62,755 bases of DNA from Pleurotus djamor. Taxonomy: Eukaryota; Basidiomycota; Agaricomycetes; Agaricales; Pleurotaceae. Below are positions 44,470 through 57,399 of this stretch, piece by piece; position 1 is the stretch's first letter; each line of letters begins with the position of its first letter. The stretch is taken from contig JAPEVF010000238.1 in assembly GCA_029747585.1 (NCBI GenBank), positions 1 to 62,755 of the forward strand, written 5' to 3'. The notes beneath the pieces are model-generated. The model saw only the letters and a program-made list of their open reading frames with translations. It was not told the DNA's origin and ran no database searches. The translations under genes were made by a program, and so were the position numbers.

Positions 44470-46320
44470 GTCGTTGCACACAACTTGTGGACTCTGCGCC
44501 ACATTCTGGCCTTATCCATATACACGTCAGATCGGCGGGATATTCCACATATTTCTAGCCCAGTGTTTTACGGTCAGGATAGCGCTGGTGGAGCTTTGGC
44601 ACGGGTTGTACGGGGTTGTAACGAAAATTTGCGGAGTCCGCGCGTAGGATTGGCCATGAAAAATCATCGATGCTGTTCAATCAGGGCAGTCGAGCTCTTT
44701 GACCAATTTATCTGCTTTTTTGCCGAATCAATCGCACTCTCGGTCAAGCGGGAGACACAAAGGAATGCTCGCATATTACCTTGCATGCTTGCGTGTGTAC
44801 TTCAAGAGGTCGAAGCCGACGAAGTAGATCTGCGGATCCGCCTAGTCAGGAAGCTTGAAAGAACAGGTGAATACCACTATTCCTAGTTGATCAACATCTC
44901 TGATGCCTTATCGCAGCCCCCGTTACGTATCTTGTCTTGCTCAGAACCATTTCTGGTTGCAATATTTAAACTCCCAGAATTAAACGATACAGGAACAAAT
45001 TGTTGCCAATATTATCAACCCTTAGTATCTACTCAATCTCGAGTGCGACGAACGAGGAGACTTACTTCGTTGTAGCTTGGTAAGTGTGAAGCTTAAGCTT
45101 GAGCTTTGGTATCTCCCATTTTTCATAAGCTTCAAGAGTTCCGCTTCTCTTTCTCCCACTCGGATACTATCATATCACAGCTGCTCCTCCTAGCCCCTGC
45201 ATCAGGGGCTCCTGTGGGTACCAAACCTCGTACGTTTTCAATGTGGACATCTCCAAATGGTTGCGAGTCGCTGATTCAGGCATTCTGAGAATTGAAACGC
45301 AAAAAGGCCAACTTTACTCTCTTTCCGCTTTGATCCTTCTCCGCACCTAAAGCCAATATTGAATCAACGTAGCTAAGCACCGGGGAAGCCTGGACAAGGC
45401 CATCAAAAATTCACACTCGTCTCAGCGGATCTTCTGAGTTTCGTTACCAAGACTTTTTCAAAATTCTCCTCGTGCGTTTCTCTCCTCCTCATATACACTT
45501 CCAAGATTGAAGCCTCCAAAGAATATTCGTCATTAACTATCAGTTATCCAAAGAGTTGTCCTAAGAACCCGTAACTATCCCCTCCGAAACCTCGCTCCTG
45601 GCATGCACAGAGCAACATGGGACCATGCGTAGTCTGATGGAAAAGCGATTGATGAGCTATTCGTGCTTACTCAGGTAGTCTCGGTGTAAGATTCGAAATC
45701 GTGAGTTTCTGTCGCTTCCTTATCTTTCAGACGCTGTATTAAAGTGTTTATCTGAGTCGGGAGGCACTGATAGCTAGGATGTCATGGCTATAGAGTATAT
45801 GACATGGCGTGTGATAGTTGAAGATTGTGCTGGCCACCCCGATCAAGTTCTAAACGCCATGATGGGTTGTTGGCGTACGTGGTTGCAGGTGTTCGATGCA
45901 GCACACCTCCATTCTCGACGCATCAACGAGGATCTACGCGGGGACAGTATCCTCGAGTTCGCTTGTGCTCCGCGCCAGAGGCCTCCGACTTCACTTGCAA
46001 GCCAGTGCGATTCCTACCACATAACGCTTATAGGAAGGTTTGGTATGATGCTCAACGCAACGCAGCCGACGTGCTCAAACCACACCCAGAAGCATACCAG
46101 TTCCAGCATGATGCAGGGGTGTTTAGGTCAGTTGCCAAATATTCAGCATGAAAGATTCTGACCCATCTATTATCCATAGCTGCCTTGGAGGCTTCGGAAA
46201 TCTGACTTGAGTTCACGCTGAAAGAGCCAACCTATGATCAGATTGAGAATAAGGGTGTATTATTGGGGAATAATGTAATATTTATGTTGAAGCAATTAGT
46301 GATATATATAATAGAAGAAA
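44470..46320. other. No confident gene
   Basis: Frames at 44485-44886 and 45784-46161 (+) are long enough to be exons but show no recognisable motif. The last 80 bases are AT-rich and form the 3' flank of the minus-strand gene ending at 46325. Confidence 0.35.
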
Positions 46321-46324
46321 ATAC

Positions 46325-48840
46325 TCAGTCCTCGGAATAAAGATCAGGATCATCTTCAAAGATTGTGGACAATGGGTCGGGATTCACATATGTACCAGGA
46401 TCATCCTGCTCCTGAGGCCTATCAATGACAGCTTTGGCTGGGTCGGGATAAAAGCGGGGTTCAAAGGCGAAGAGTTGTTCAATTTCGACTTTTGGGAGCC
46501 GGTTGATTTCATCAATCAAGGTTTTCATCGCTCCACCAATCCGAGGGTGGCTCATGTTGTGCAGAAGCCAAAAGAAACCGTACGGCTGGGCATCATCTAT
46601 CTCATTCGTAGTTACACCTTGTTTCCGTAACTCTTCAGCTGCATCGTCAGCGGTGTACGAGGTATCGGTAGGTACAACGGCGGGTAAAGTCTGGGGGTTA
46701 TCTGAGATGTTCGTGCGAGTTGCGAGTGACCCGTACAGTCCAGGGAAGGCAATGAGCTCAGCACAGGCTCTATACCACGTGCCCCGGGATGTGGCAGCTT
46801 CGTCGGACACGCCCACGGGAGCTCGAGATGCAACAATGATGTAACCCCTGACTTGACGCAGCTTGATATGGCTGTTGTTCTTGGTTTTTGAGATACCATT
46901 GGTGATATGAAGGGCTCTTGGGGACGTCCAAAAGAAGTGTCCCCATTCTTCAATGGGAGCATCCCAACGGGGACGTGACAGAGGAGGGAGCAACTTTGAT
47001 TCGCCTTTGTGTCGAGCAATATGGCCAGAACCGGAGCGACGTGGTTGAGAGTTCGGGTGCTGATCTTTGATCCAGTCGGGGCGTCGCCAGTTACTTCGGA
47101 GATATGTCATCCAAGGGAGATGCTGGGAAGGTGAGATTTTCTCTGTGGCTTTGATCCAAGAAAGCACGTATGCCAGGGCGTGATGGTTGTCGGGTTCGTG
47201 AGCCTTTCGTATATACAAATCGACCTGATCGATCGTCCGTGGAATACCTTCGTCAAAGGGGACCTTTGAAGGAGGGGGCAGCCCAATTTCCTCATTCGCC
47301 AATGCAGCATCCTTGTCATCGCCAGCGCGCCACTTGCCATCAATCAATGATACGTACGCACAATCAGGGACCCAGGCAGGCGGAATGTGCCATTCATCAT
47401 TGACTGGGTGAACTTTACGAGGTGGCACAACTGGCGTAATGGTATAATCCATGCGTCGGTCAGGTTCTATTTCCCCAGGTTCTCGCATCGACGTATCAAA
47501 CAAGTCGGCTGGGGCTTCAGAACTTGTCCTGGGCGGTGGGAATATGCGTGAAGAATGTTGGTGACTACTTTGGTGAAATCCTCGGTATGGAGCGGATCGA
47601 TCCTCGGACTGGAGAAGGTGAGGCGCAGGTAAAAATGAGCTAGGAGGACAGGGTCCAGAGTGACTATTGATGCAGGGAGAAGGAGAGCAATGGGGGGAGT
47701 GATGAGGAGGAGAGTAGTGATCGAAGCGGCGAGGGCGAACATCGGATCGTGCACTCGATGCCAGATTATCGAAGCTGTGCGATTCATAGCGCCGTCGTTT
47801 TTGTGTACGGTTGCTGTCATCATCACGGACGTTCGAAGGAGGCAAGCGTCTGGGAGCCTCGCTCACAAGTGGATTGAAGGCCCAGCCATGCCTAGTAGTA
47901 TCAGATGCGCCATGTTCTACTTGGCTTTGTAGAACCCTATGCAGAGTGGTCAAATGTGTTCTCTGAAATCGAAATGATTTGAACATACTCATATTGGCCA
48001 CGAAGGGTTTCCACCTCTTTCTTCAACGAGTCATTTTCGCCGCACAGGTCGCTGGATGGCTTAAATCAGCAAAGGAGTAATCGGGACTGAGAAGTCTTGC
48101 CTGGCGCATTGCTGTGAGCTCTGGAGAGAGGCGGAGAGCTCGCTAGATGACATGGTGAGGGACGAGGTCAGACAGCGAAAGGACCATGCTTACTCTATTC
48201 GCCTGCGCTGCCTTTCCGACTCCAGNTTTCGTGTTTGTTACGGAGTTGATCAGGGCTCTGTGCATACAAGCATTAGAATCAAATTAGCTCTGACAGATAA
48301 GTAGACTCTAACTTTTTGCTCTCCCGAAGTTCATCAACTTTCTGTGACAAGTTCCTTCACAAAAAATTCAGCCTCAGCACTCGATGTATTCGAGTCGCGA
48401 ATTGAACGAACAAGTGCTCGCGATGTGTATTCTCTAATTCTGTGGCTCGCTGTCTGAGAAGATGATATTTAGCGACGACGTAATGTGAAAACGTGGACAT
48501 AAACATACGAGGAAACAAGTTTCTCCATTTCCAACCGCTGCTCGATGTCGAGCTTATCTTGAGTTAAGACCCGTATTCGCTCCTCCAAGATACTTTGGGA
48601 CTCTGAAGAAGGCCCAGCCACAGTAGACTGAGAGGAACGTTGCAGTTCTGAGAGTGCGAGCTGACACTCAAGCAGGCGAACTCGACTATCGACTACACTC
48701 TGGGCGAGGGGTCGCAAACCAACTTCATTGGCCATCCAGCAAGACATGATATGAGTGGCAAAATCGTCGCAGTGTTGACAGCTTGATACATGGGAAAGTG
48801 ACCCTAGATGGTTGAGGTGCCATAGGGATGAGACGTCCAT
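46325..48840 (-). CDS. Large uncharacterised basidiomycete protein with N-terminal coiled coil
   Basis: The first exon (ATG 48840) begins MDVSSLWHLNHLGSLSHVS, has CQHCDDFATH, and ends in heptad-like sequence (EERIRVLTQDKLDIEQRLEM). Small exons continue the coiled coil (RATELENTHREH, KVDELRESKK, then 48051-47989 with LCGENDSLKKEVETLRGQYE). An intron at 47988-47892 (GTATGT..CTAG) joins in phase to the main exon 47891-46325, about 520 codons. That exon has a Ser/Pro/His-rich part, then EWHIPPAWVPDCAYVSLIDG, KWRAGDD, EIGLPPPS, GIPRTIDQVDLYIRKAHEP, WRRPDWIKDQHP, GTWYRACAELIAFPGLYGSL and an acidic end. I recall related hypothetical proteins in many mushroom genomes, often beside repeats, with no assigned role. 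Exons 2-4 are approximate and an unknown base lies near 48226. Confidence 0.7.
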
Positions 48841-48844
48841 GATG

Positions 48845-51800
48845 TGAGCGATATTGGGGAACGAGTGTGGAACGAGTTGGGCACATCTGTCGGCGACTCA
48901 GTGAGTTGCCATGGTTGCGATAAGATAATGATAGGATCTTATCGATCTTATCTCTTACCAGTCCACAACTATGGAGTCTCGTCCACATGTTACTCTCTAC
49001 ATACATATTCTTCTATCCACCTAATCCATCCTCAGTATCGCATTTACTCAGGTTAGATTGTAAATACACTGGGGGTATATCTCTTCCTTCAGCCTTAGCC
49101 ACTCTCTCTCTCCAATTCCTTCCCCCGTCCCTCCTCCTCTCCTTCTTTATCTGCTCTCTCTCTATTCTCTCTTGGACGTCTGGAGTCACTGTCAACACCG
49201 AGACCAAGCCTTCTGGTCGAGTTGCCTCAAAACTCTTTAAGTTCCAGCTTCAGGTCTTGATTTGATCCTTTCGGAAACTCGTCAAATACATCCTATCAAG
49301 TCGTTGGAAAATAATGGCCTGTTTTTCACTTAGGTCGTATTCCGTAACGGGACGCAGTACGACCTGTACACAATCCAACGTTGCGATTTGTCTCTATCCT
49401 ACCGCTATGGAACCAATAGACCGTTGAGGCGGGAATGAACCATGCTGGTTGACTCCTCGTTATTGCTGGATGCTTGATGGAATCGGTAAGTAATTCTTGT
49501 CAGTTTTTGTATCCTTCAATGACTCATCCGCCCTCATCTCAAGGCTCGGTTCTTCGTCTACCTTGATGATGCCCAGCTTCATCCTCGTTGGACGGATGAT
49601 TTCGGTTCGCGGTTGAGCAATAGCCACCTTGAATGACCTAGGCATCCCATACAATCCCGACTCCAGGCCGCTGAGCACGGAAGGACTGTAACATTCTACG
49701 GTTGCGTAGGATCATCTCGTTGCGATGAAGGGCTTGGGCGGGTAACGAGGGAGCAAGACTTCAAGGAGGAGGATGGGGCGCGTGTTCCGTTTCGCCGTAT
49801 TATGCATGATGCGCAGCTGAAAATGAGCAGGATAAATTTCAAGGGCACGATGAGAGTGAGGACGAAAAAATAGAAAGGAAAATCGAGAACTCACCTCAGT
49901 AAACTGGTTCTTAGACTTTAGATCCTCCGAAACCATCAGCCCATCCGTCGTAAACCACTCCGTCTACCTCGCGGTTCACATTCCTGTCGCTGAAGCACAG
50001 TTATCCGAAGCTTCGGAACGATTTACAGCTCAGAGGGGAGACGCCCCATGCGACGCACATTTGGAAGCCCTTGAGCAAGCCCTTCCATTGGCTAGAAGGA
50101 AATCATTCGTCAGACTTGCGTCAGACCCAGNAAAAAAGCGATTCATGAGCGTATACGGACGTAGACGAGGAATTTCATTCGCGGCGTAGGAGAGATAAAT
50201 TTCCATGCTAAGATCGTTCAAGGATGTAAGGACATCCTTGACAATGGTCATGGACGGCGACGATAACCGACGCGTCATCGCACTCTGTGCTGTAGAGTAT
50301 GAGAGTTAGGAGGGGCCGAGGTAAATGCGGGCGGAGTGGAAACAACATTTTTCAACAATTTTTCAAACTACCTCTATCGTTGACGAAGTAGGCTCTAGTA
50401 GCTTATACGATGGTATTGGCTCGTCCCATGCGCAACCTCATCGACCTCGACACGATTTGGGCAATTACACCTTGTCACCGAGCATGTTGGACTGAACGGT
50501 CGTTGACATGGACCAACACGGTCCCACTCTTCTTGCATGTAGGCAGGCAACGAGATACCACCAACGTCACAGAAGCCAGATACGGGAACGAAACAAATCA
50601 ACAATTGATAGCACTGACATCGTTGATTCTTCCTGATAATTCCGCGCGGGGGCCGGTTGACTACGCCGCTAGTCTCGCTCTTCAGCTCAATGGTCGGTCA
50701 GAATAGGCTCAATTGCTCTGATGCTCACTGTCAACGCACCAAATATGTTCTCATGTCGCCTCGCAACTTCTGATATATCTCCTTCTCATCCGTATCCTCT
50801 TCACAATGATATCAGGCCATGGCATTGACAACCTCGACCGTATCGCGCATTGTCAATGGGCGACAACGAGCTAACCGATGGGGTCTGGTGTGGTGAGTAC
50901 ATCCTGAGTGAAAGGTAAGTGGACGAAAGATGGATCCAGATGAAACAAACGTACAGATTGAAGGCTAAAATCGGGATAGTTCCAGCGCAACGAACAAGTC
51001 CCATTGTTCCTGTCAAACGCGGTGGGTGACGGACACGCAAAGATCTCATCCGGTAGATAAAAGAGACTGAGACCATCCTGTGTCGGCGTTCAGCTGCGAG
51101 TCTCTCTCTCTTGTAACCTGAGAACGGACGTACCATTTGTGAGAGCGTAATTGAGCAGACTTCGGACAACAAGTCAACTCAGAGCGTCGGAAACCTCGCA
51201 TCCTTCTCTGAGGTGTTCGCGCCTGTGCACCCGGATGACGACCAAAGTGACCGTCGTTTTCGGAGCGGACCGCCTGAAGGTTGAAAGTTAAATGTTCAAG
51301 GAGAGGGAAGTAGATCGGGTTGCGAAGGTTCCGAAACTCATTTGAACCAGCTAGAAGCAGGAGGCATGCATGATGCTAGAAGCGAAAAAGTGAAGATGAG
51401 GACGAGGGAAGATGAAGAGGAGATTCGCATCCTCACTTGAGCGAGTACATTTTATTCCGTCCTTGAGTGACGGTTGATGATTCCATACCCTTGAGCAAAA
51501 ATATGACATTACTGACGGATCGAGGGTGGAGGGTGAACGTCCTGAGATTTCCGAGGTCGCGCGGGAGGGAATTTGTTGATAAGATCACGAAAAACGTGAA
51601 TCATCGAAAAGGCCAACGACGAGTATACGCCGCGCGAGGTGAGATCCACTCAGACCCTCTCGTTCTAGTTGTTGAGGGTATTAGATGAATTCACGGCAAA
51701 TGGGTGATTTGCATTGCGTCCATAAGTCCTGCTATTGTCAACGTGAGTAAGACTCATGATAAGTCGACACAACGCATCAACGACCTACCTCTGGAGCGTG

Positions 51801-53010
51801 CGCGAAGCTTCATTGCGTGACATGAGCTGGATGTGGGGCATTGAGAAACAGTGGCAGTTGATCGTCCCCGAGCGACCCATACCGTCTAACATTCTTCCAA
51901 CACCCTTCGAACTCTGGGCAAAGTGTTCGAGCAGCCTCGAAGACACGCCGAAGATGGAAACGTACATATGATAAAGGTAAATGTCCAAGCACTAATTCCA
52001 CCGTCAGATGGGGTGTATGGCTAAAGGAAGGCAGTGTCCGATGCGTACTACTATAGTAAAGAAGTCGCGGCCTATACGATTCAGACTCCGAGAGATGTCT
52101 AGGGCCGTGGGCTCGGCGACATAGAAAAGCGAAGACCATGCAAGCTGGGTTTCTCCGACGAGGAGTAGGTGTCGACGACCAGGACCATTTCCCTCTCAGC
52201 CACTCCTCCCTTCTTCGACGGCCTTGACCTAAAAGGACATCTCCATCATGAACTCGCATCTCCAGGTACTCAGTACGTATCCACAATGATCAATGATCAA
52301 TGATCGCCTGACAGTGGCGAGGTTCTGAGCGCGTTCAATGCGTCGAGCATCAGAGATATGACGGGGCGACCCTCACGTTGAGGGTTGGAACCACCGATCT
52401 CCTTGGCGCATGCCATGAGGCGAGAAATATGCGTATACGCTGGCAGAGCCAACGAGGGCGAGAGGGGCACCGCCCGAGGAGCAATAACCATTGTAGACCT
52501 GAAGGGGGCAGATGAGATAAGGTGTAGGGGGAAACAAAGCAAAGACGAACAGGAAAGACACGGAATCCCATTGGCCTTGAGTTGCCCTACTTTCCGAAGG
52601 CGCAAGAGCGAGACACATCCTGTTTTCCCATGCCTCTTCAAAAGATCCGTCGTCGAGCATGGAGGCCTTGAAGTCGTAGTGTCGCAGGAGACATGAAAAC
52701 GAAAAGCACGATTTGTTCGTCAGGTGGTGAACAGGGTACCATCGATTTCAAGATCAAGTTCCGATAATCAACGTCGATGAGTTTGAATTGCAGGACTCAG
52801 AGGTTGGGCATGACTTGGGGGACATTGAAGCTTGCCGAACGTCAGAGAACAGATGAGCAAATGTCCTCGAAGCATCCGAGGCTTGAACATAGGCGACCCT
52901 GGATTTATTCCGAGAGGTAGGGATCGCCCCATGCGTCTGCGCCATCGCCTGCCCTGAAACCGGCATGAGAGCATCGAAACGATGGACTAAGAGCCGTGTG
53001 AGTAAGTGCA
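48845..53010. other. No confident gene
   Basis: Short frames on both strands. Those with protein-like composition include 50030-50278 (-, with TSLNDLSMEIYLSYAANEIP), 50410-50706 (+) and 51810-52286 (-, with RRVFEAARTLCPEFEGCWKN). None is recognised or chains clearly, and an unknown base lies near 50131. Confidence 0.3.
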
Positions 53011-53019
53011 TTATGATCT

Positions 53020-53660
53020 TGTCTTCCAAAACCTGGACGCTGGGTTGAGGCTCTGAGCGGAGACAGTGAAGCGACGTCTCTGGCCGTCCCGTCCAATCCG
53101 CGTTACAAGGTCCAACGTCCAAGCTTCAAGCTTCAAGTCTCAGTTCTTCATATCCCCGATCCTTCCTCCTCCTTTTCCATACCTAACCGAGCTCACATAG
53201 CGACGGATAGGCAAGCCCGTAAGCCGGTAGCCAGGGTGGAGTCGTGTTGAGTTGAACGCATCAGGGCTAGTTGCACACCGAGGTCGAGCGAGTCCAAGAA
53301 TCCAACTCCAAACTTCAACCCTCCACGCTCCAGTCCCCGTTCCCTCTCTTCTTCCCTCTCAACCTTCCTCTAGCCGCGTTCATCTTTCTTCGTCTCTCTA
53401 GAGCATGTGGTATGAACCGTTCAACGATTGGTATCGTCGTCGAGCTTGGTTTGATGAGCCTGGTCTCAGGTATGTTGCTACCCACAATGGGGGTACGTCT
53501 CCGTATCCCATTTGCTCGAACCCAACGCCCATTACCAGACGCGAGTTCGAAATGTAGAGGTTCGTGTAACCCGAGTTCGAGGTTCTTCTATTCTTAGGTG
53601 CTCCAGTTCGGAGGAGTGGTAATCGCTCTTGAGAGATTAGGAAGGGTAGACTTCATACTG
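53020..53660 (+). repeat. Tandem duplicated unit, copy 1
   Basis: Resembles 53680-54200 in the same order: GACGCTGGGTTGAG..GCGGAGA, AAGGTCCAACGTCC, CATCTTTCTTC..CTCTCTAGAGCATG, GGTATCGTCGTCGAGCTTGG, CGAACCCAACGCCCAT and GAGTTCGAAATGTA. This copy has stops in the frame that stays open in copy 2. Confidence 0.6.
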
Positions 53661-53679
53661 TAAGGTGCAAGGTGCGAGA

Positions 53680-54200
53680 CAACGTCGTCTGTCATGACCC
53701 GGACGTTGAGCTAGAGCCACAAGCGGAGAGAGTAGAGCAGAGCACGGGGAAGGCACTAAAACAGGGCGAAAGTGGGCGATGATCGAAGCCACGATTCCTT
53801 CTATCCAACCCGTGCTGCAAGGTCCGTTGTCCATACTCCGAACACAAGTTCACGCCTCAGTCCATTTCCAAATCCAAACAGTCGTCCTTTCCTTCGTCGG
53901 CAAGGCCTCTCCAAGCTACAGTCATCTTTCTTCCTCTCTCCAGCATGTCGTACAAAATCTTCGGAGCCCGGTATCGTCATCGAGCTCGGTTGGATGAACC
54001 GGGGCTTGGACAGCTACTACCAGCCTGAGAAGGTCGTCTTCGTATCACAGCATCTCGAACCCAACGTCCATATCGGATGCGAGCTCGAAATGTACAGGGC
54101 GAATGACAACCGTCGATTCAATCAGCTGGCAGCGGTGGGAGTCGCTGTTGGGCTTGTGTGACATACTTATAGAGAGGTCGAGGAAGGGGAGGTTTTGAAG
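53680..54200 (+). repeat. Tandem duplicated unit, copy 2
   Basis: Partner of 53020-53660. It carries a frame in better condition, described separately. Confidence 0.6.
53950..54161 (+). CDS. Exon-like frame, unknown family
   Basis: The frame SEPGIVIELGWMNRGLDSYY, QPEKVVFVSQHLEPNVHIG, CELEMYRANDNRRFNQLAAV, GVAVGLV and stop is the better-preserved copy of a coding segment that also exists, damaged, in the preceding tandem unit (GIVVELGLMSLVSG). An upstream CTCTCCAG may be its acceptor. I do not know the family; the segment could be the 3' exon of a longer gene. Confidence 0.35.
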
Positions 54201-54209
54201 GAAAGGTGG

Positions 54210-55800
54210 GTTAAAGCCGTGCTTCCATCGATGGTAGGATAGACTGGAGCTCGAGCCTCGCGGAGAAAGTACGGCAACGCGAGCTTGCTGGAACGAAAGC
54301 AAGAAGGGGTGCTCCCAGTACGGAAAATCACCATCCGAAATCCTTCTCATCCATATCCAAGCACCAGATCCAGATCCAAACCCATGTCCGGTCCTATTCC
54401 TTCATTGACATTGGGGATCCTTCGTCAGGAATTCGCTCTCTGGATGGAGCGTAACGATGTCTCAGACAAGGTATGTTGGCCAAGTTGCTCGGATTTGAAA
54501 ATCGAACCAAGCTCTCCTCCCCTCGTGAGTCATCGTCCAAGTTGGTTCCATTGCAGTGTTCTATGTGAACCGTCGTTGGCCAGCTTGCTGAACGATGGTC
54601 GAGCAAGGGTAAGATAGCCGGGTATGATTGCGACATCGAGTAGCCTGGATACGGCTGTAATTCGATGGGCTCGCACCATGGAGGTGGTTTTGATTGACTA
54701 GAACCAGGGACAATGGTGTCAAAGGCTTCAAGGTCTGTGGAGACTCGAGAGCGTTGGGTTGTAGGAGATGAGGTCGTCGTGCCTTTATTAACCTCGTATG
54801 CTCGCATTTTGAGGGTGGTTGGGTATTTCGAGTTCTGAGGCCCGAGGAAATCTACATGTTTATACGCAAATGGTCGGCTGGCCGTGACCATGGTTAAGCG
54901 CATGCGCCGAAAGCCAGAAGCGGTTCGTCAGCTTCCAGGTGCATTCGTCGAGTATCAAGTATAGTTGGTATGCTGAAAGCACGCAAACCAGGTGAGTAGG
55001 GAGCAAAAAGGCTGGTGCTGGGTACGTACCAAGTTTCCGTCCTTCCGAGTCATCGTTGACCTCGTGCCTCAATATCGTCAAATCCCTATTCCTTCAAGTC
55101 GTAGGAAGCCACATAGGGCTATCCATGGACGTTGTTAATCGATATCTGGTCGACCGAGGAGGTGGGACGTTGGTTACCCAGGTCTTCGGATGGTCGTTTC
55201 GTGAGCTTGCTTGAGAGTTCTCGAGCCCTCCCTCCGTGACAGTACGTGCTGAATTCCCTTCAATCGTTAGGAAGAGTATGTAGAGTTGATGAAAGGCTGT
55301 TAACACGAAGNAAAAAAGATGAGTAAAACGATCTGTTAAGCGTTCCAGTTGTTGCACACCGGTTTCCTGTCATCTTCATGAATGTCTTCATCAGTGTTGA
55401 GGCGCCTGAGCGGACCCATCAAGGTTGAAGTCTCCATATAAGTTAAGTACTCGCCATTGAGCACGTCGTTCGACAAAGCCGAATATCACGTAAGTACCAG
55501 CAGGATAAAGAGTCGACCTGTACTGGTGATTGGTGGGGACTCTGGCATTGACGCGGTCTGTAGAGCGCGTCGTGTTAGTAGCATTCGCTTGCTCAGAGCT
55601 GGATCAGAGGCGTGGTCGCGGTTGGTCGGCGAATATTTAAATCTCGGCTGTCCGTTTAAGAGGACTGACATCATTCAGGTACCAATCGACCAGGGCCCAG
55701 ACCGCTCAGAAATTATTTATTGTCCTCGAGGCTCGTCGTCCCTCACGTTCCCCATGGCCACTGGCCAGCCCATATTCAACAGTGTCAGTGACGACGCGGA
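54210..55800. other. No confident gene
   Basis: Frames at 54394-54903 (-) and 55457-55816 (+) are the longest. The latter has RPVLVIGGDSGIDAVCRARR and TFPMATGQPIFNSVSDDAEL. Neither is recognised. An unknown base lies near 55311. Confidence 0.3.
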
Positions 55801-55842
55801 ACTACTTTGCGTTTGACGAACATTAGACTACAAAGGCTGGCC

Positions 55843-55985
55843 ATCGAAGCTCATACTCTTGGTCATTCTTTGCTTTTCGTCCGTCTCTACTCTTGGGGTG
55901 GGGGGTGAGGAACGAGGAGTATCGGAATCTATTCATCTCATCTGGTCGAATCATCCAAGCATCCATCGCTTCGTTCCTACGCGTT
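55843..55985 (+). repeat. Inverted duplicated fragment, left copy
   Basis: Matches the reverse complement of 59560-59690: TCGAAGCT, CGTCCGTCTC, GAGGAACGAGGAGTATCGGA, then TATTCATCTCATCTGGTCGA and ATCATCCAAGCATCC. In one frame it reads NEEYRNLFISSGRIIQAS, so the ancestral segment was probably coding. Confidence 0.65.
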
Positions 55986-56639
55986 GTACGACTTCTTGAT
56001 ATATACTCTGTGAGGTTCTCCACCCACGTCTTTGGCACAAATATGGGCCACAAAGCATGTCCTACGATGTGATACATACTCTACTCCATGTATTGATGAG
56101 ACACAGACGGCCAGGCGAAGAATGAAAAGAGAAGTTACACGGCCGTGAATTCTTCAGGGTTCATCGACACCCTTCCTTGGTGGACACTTTTTGGTGACTT
56201 ACATATCAGAGCTCGAGCTCAATGGGAGGTACACACAAACTACTACGGCCACGCATAGAGCATTGCACTGATGGGCAGCGCGTGGCGGCGTGGTCAATTG
56301 GGTACCGCTATAATAGGCGAAGAAGAATTACATCTGCATTGGGAAACAAGGTCAAGATATTACAGCTGCGTCTACGTAGAGGTAGATAACCTCCTTGTCC
56401 ATGACATGTGAAAAAGAAAAAGATACTCAAGAACTCCAAGACCAGGCAGAAAATGTGCGTGAGGGTACAAAGATGCGCGAAGGGGAAAAAAGCCAAGCAA
56501 TATCTGTAGCAAGCGGACTCGCAGAAGGAAAGGATGCGATAGTCTAGGCCATTGCTTGCGCCGTTTAGCGTGAGGGGGAGGTGTGTTCTCAGCATGGTGG
56601 TGGTAGTGTTTTTCCTTGTGGCTGGCTGATCTTGGACGT

Positions 56640-56845
56640 GTGGTCGAGGTACAAGATGAAGCAGCAACCCTTTGCCGCTTCCTCGAAGAAAGTCGCGAAC
56701 TTCGAGTTCGCTCCAGCGCAAATTGGCGAAACCTTTGAGGCAGGCTGTGCCATCTGAGGACGAGTACGACGACGACGACGTTAGCGAGAGTGACGAAGAA
56801 GAAGAGGCACGGATCCACCAAAAGCGGCGTGGATGCCTCATCCTT
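56640..56845 (+). pseudogene. Inverted partial copy of the charged protein gene
   Basis: The plus-strand frame RKLAKPLRQAVPSEDEYDDD, DVSESDEEEEARIHQKRRG aligns with HKLSRSSKRTMVSEDKEEYS, ESNDEQETRIFQRRGR of the minus-strand gene (57.0-56.85 kb). The two copies point toward each other and meet near 56850. This copy begins and ends without recognisable gene ends. Confidence 0.5.
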
Positions 56846-56849
56846 CATC

Positions 56850-57349
56850 GAACGAAGTTGCCATCGACCGCTGCTTCGACCGCGCCTTTGGAAGATGCGT
56901 GTCTCCTGCTCGTCGTTGCTCTCGCTGTACTCCTCCTTGTCCTCAGATACCATAGTCCGCTTCGAAGACCTCGACAATTTGTGCCGCGGTGGACTGGACA
57001 TGTCATCCTTGCGACTGTCTGCTTCCCGGAATGAGTCCCGTTCGTCCTCATTGTTGTTATTAAGGGTAGATGATCTAAGAAGTCGGGACGATCGTCGTAG
57101 CACACTGGTGGTAGCCTTCCTTTCCAGCTCGAAGCCTGCCTCGTTGTCTTCCCCCTCGCCACTGCTCCCGAGGTCGGCATTATTAGGGAGCTCTCTCAAC
57201 TCCAAATCGCGACTGATTAGTTTCCGTATTTCAGTCGCCTGGTCATGCTCGTGCATCACACCTTTTGGTGGACCCTGCAGACTCAAGAGGTCTTCCACTT
57301 TCGCGTCAACATGATAAGGTTTCTGGTAAACCCCAAAATCATCTTGCAA
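56850..57349 (-). CDS. Charged nuclear-type protein, 3' end in an inverted duplication
   Basis: From ATG 57349 the frame reads MQDDFGVYQKPYHVDAKVED, LLSLQGPPKGVMHEHD, then highly charged sequence with RRSSRLLRSS, KLSRSSKRTMVSEDKEEYSE, SNDEQETRIFQRRGRSSGRW. Alternating acidic and Arg/Ser-rich blocks suggest a disordered, perhaps nucleic-acid-associated protein; no domain is recognised. The frame stays open to about 56372, but below about 56850 it is antisense to a duplicate of its own acidic/basic block. Those residues (a hydrophobic stretch with VVVVVLVLRWHS) are therefore probably not ancestral. The natural 3' end is unclear. Confidence 0.5.
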
Positions 57350-57399
57350 TCAAAGCGAACAGCTATGCATCATAACAAGTAGGGAGGACAGGTTCAAGT

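Noticed and set aside
56282..56330. GTGGTCAATTGGGTA resembling a tRNA A-box
   Set aside because: No matching B-box or cloverleaf follows within the required distance.
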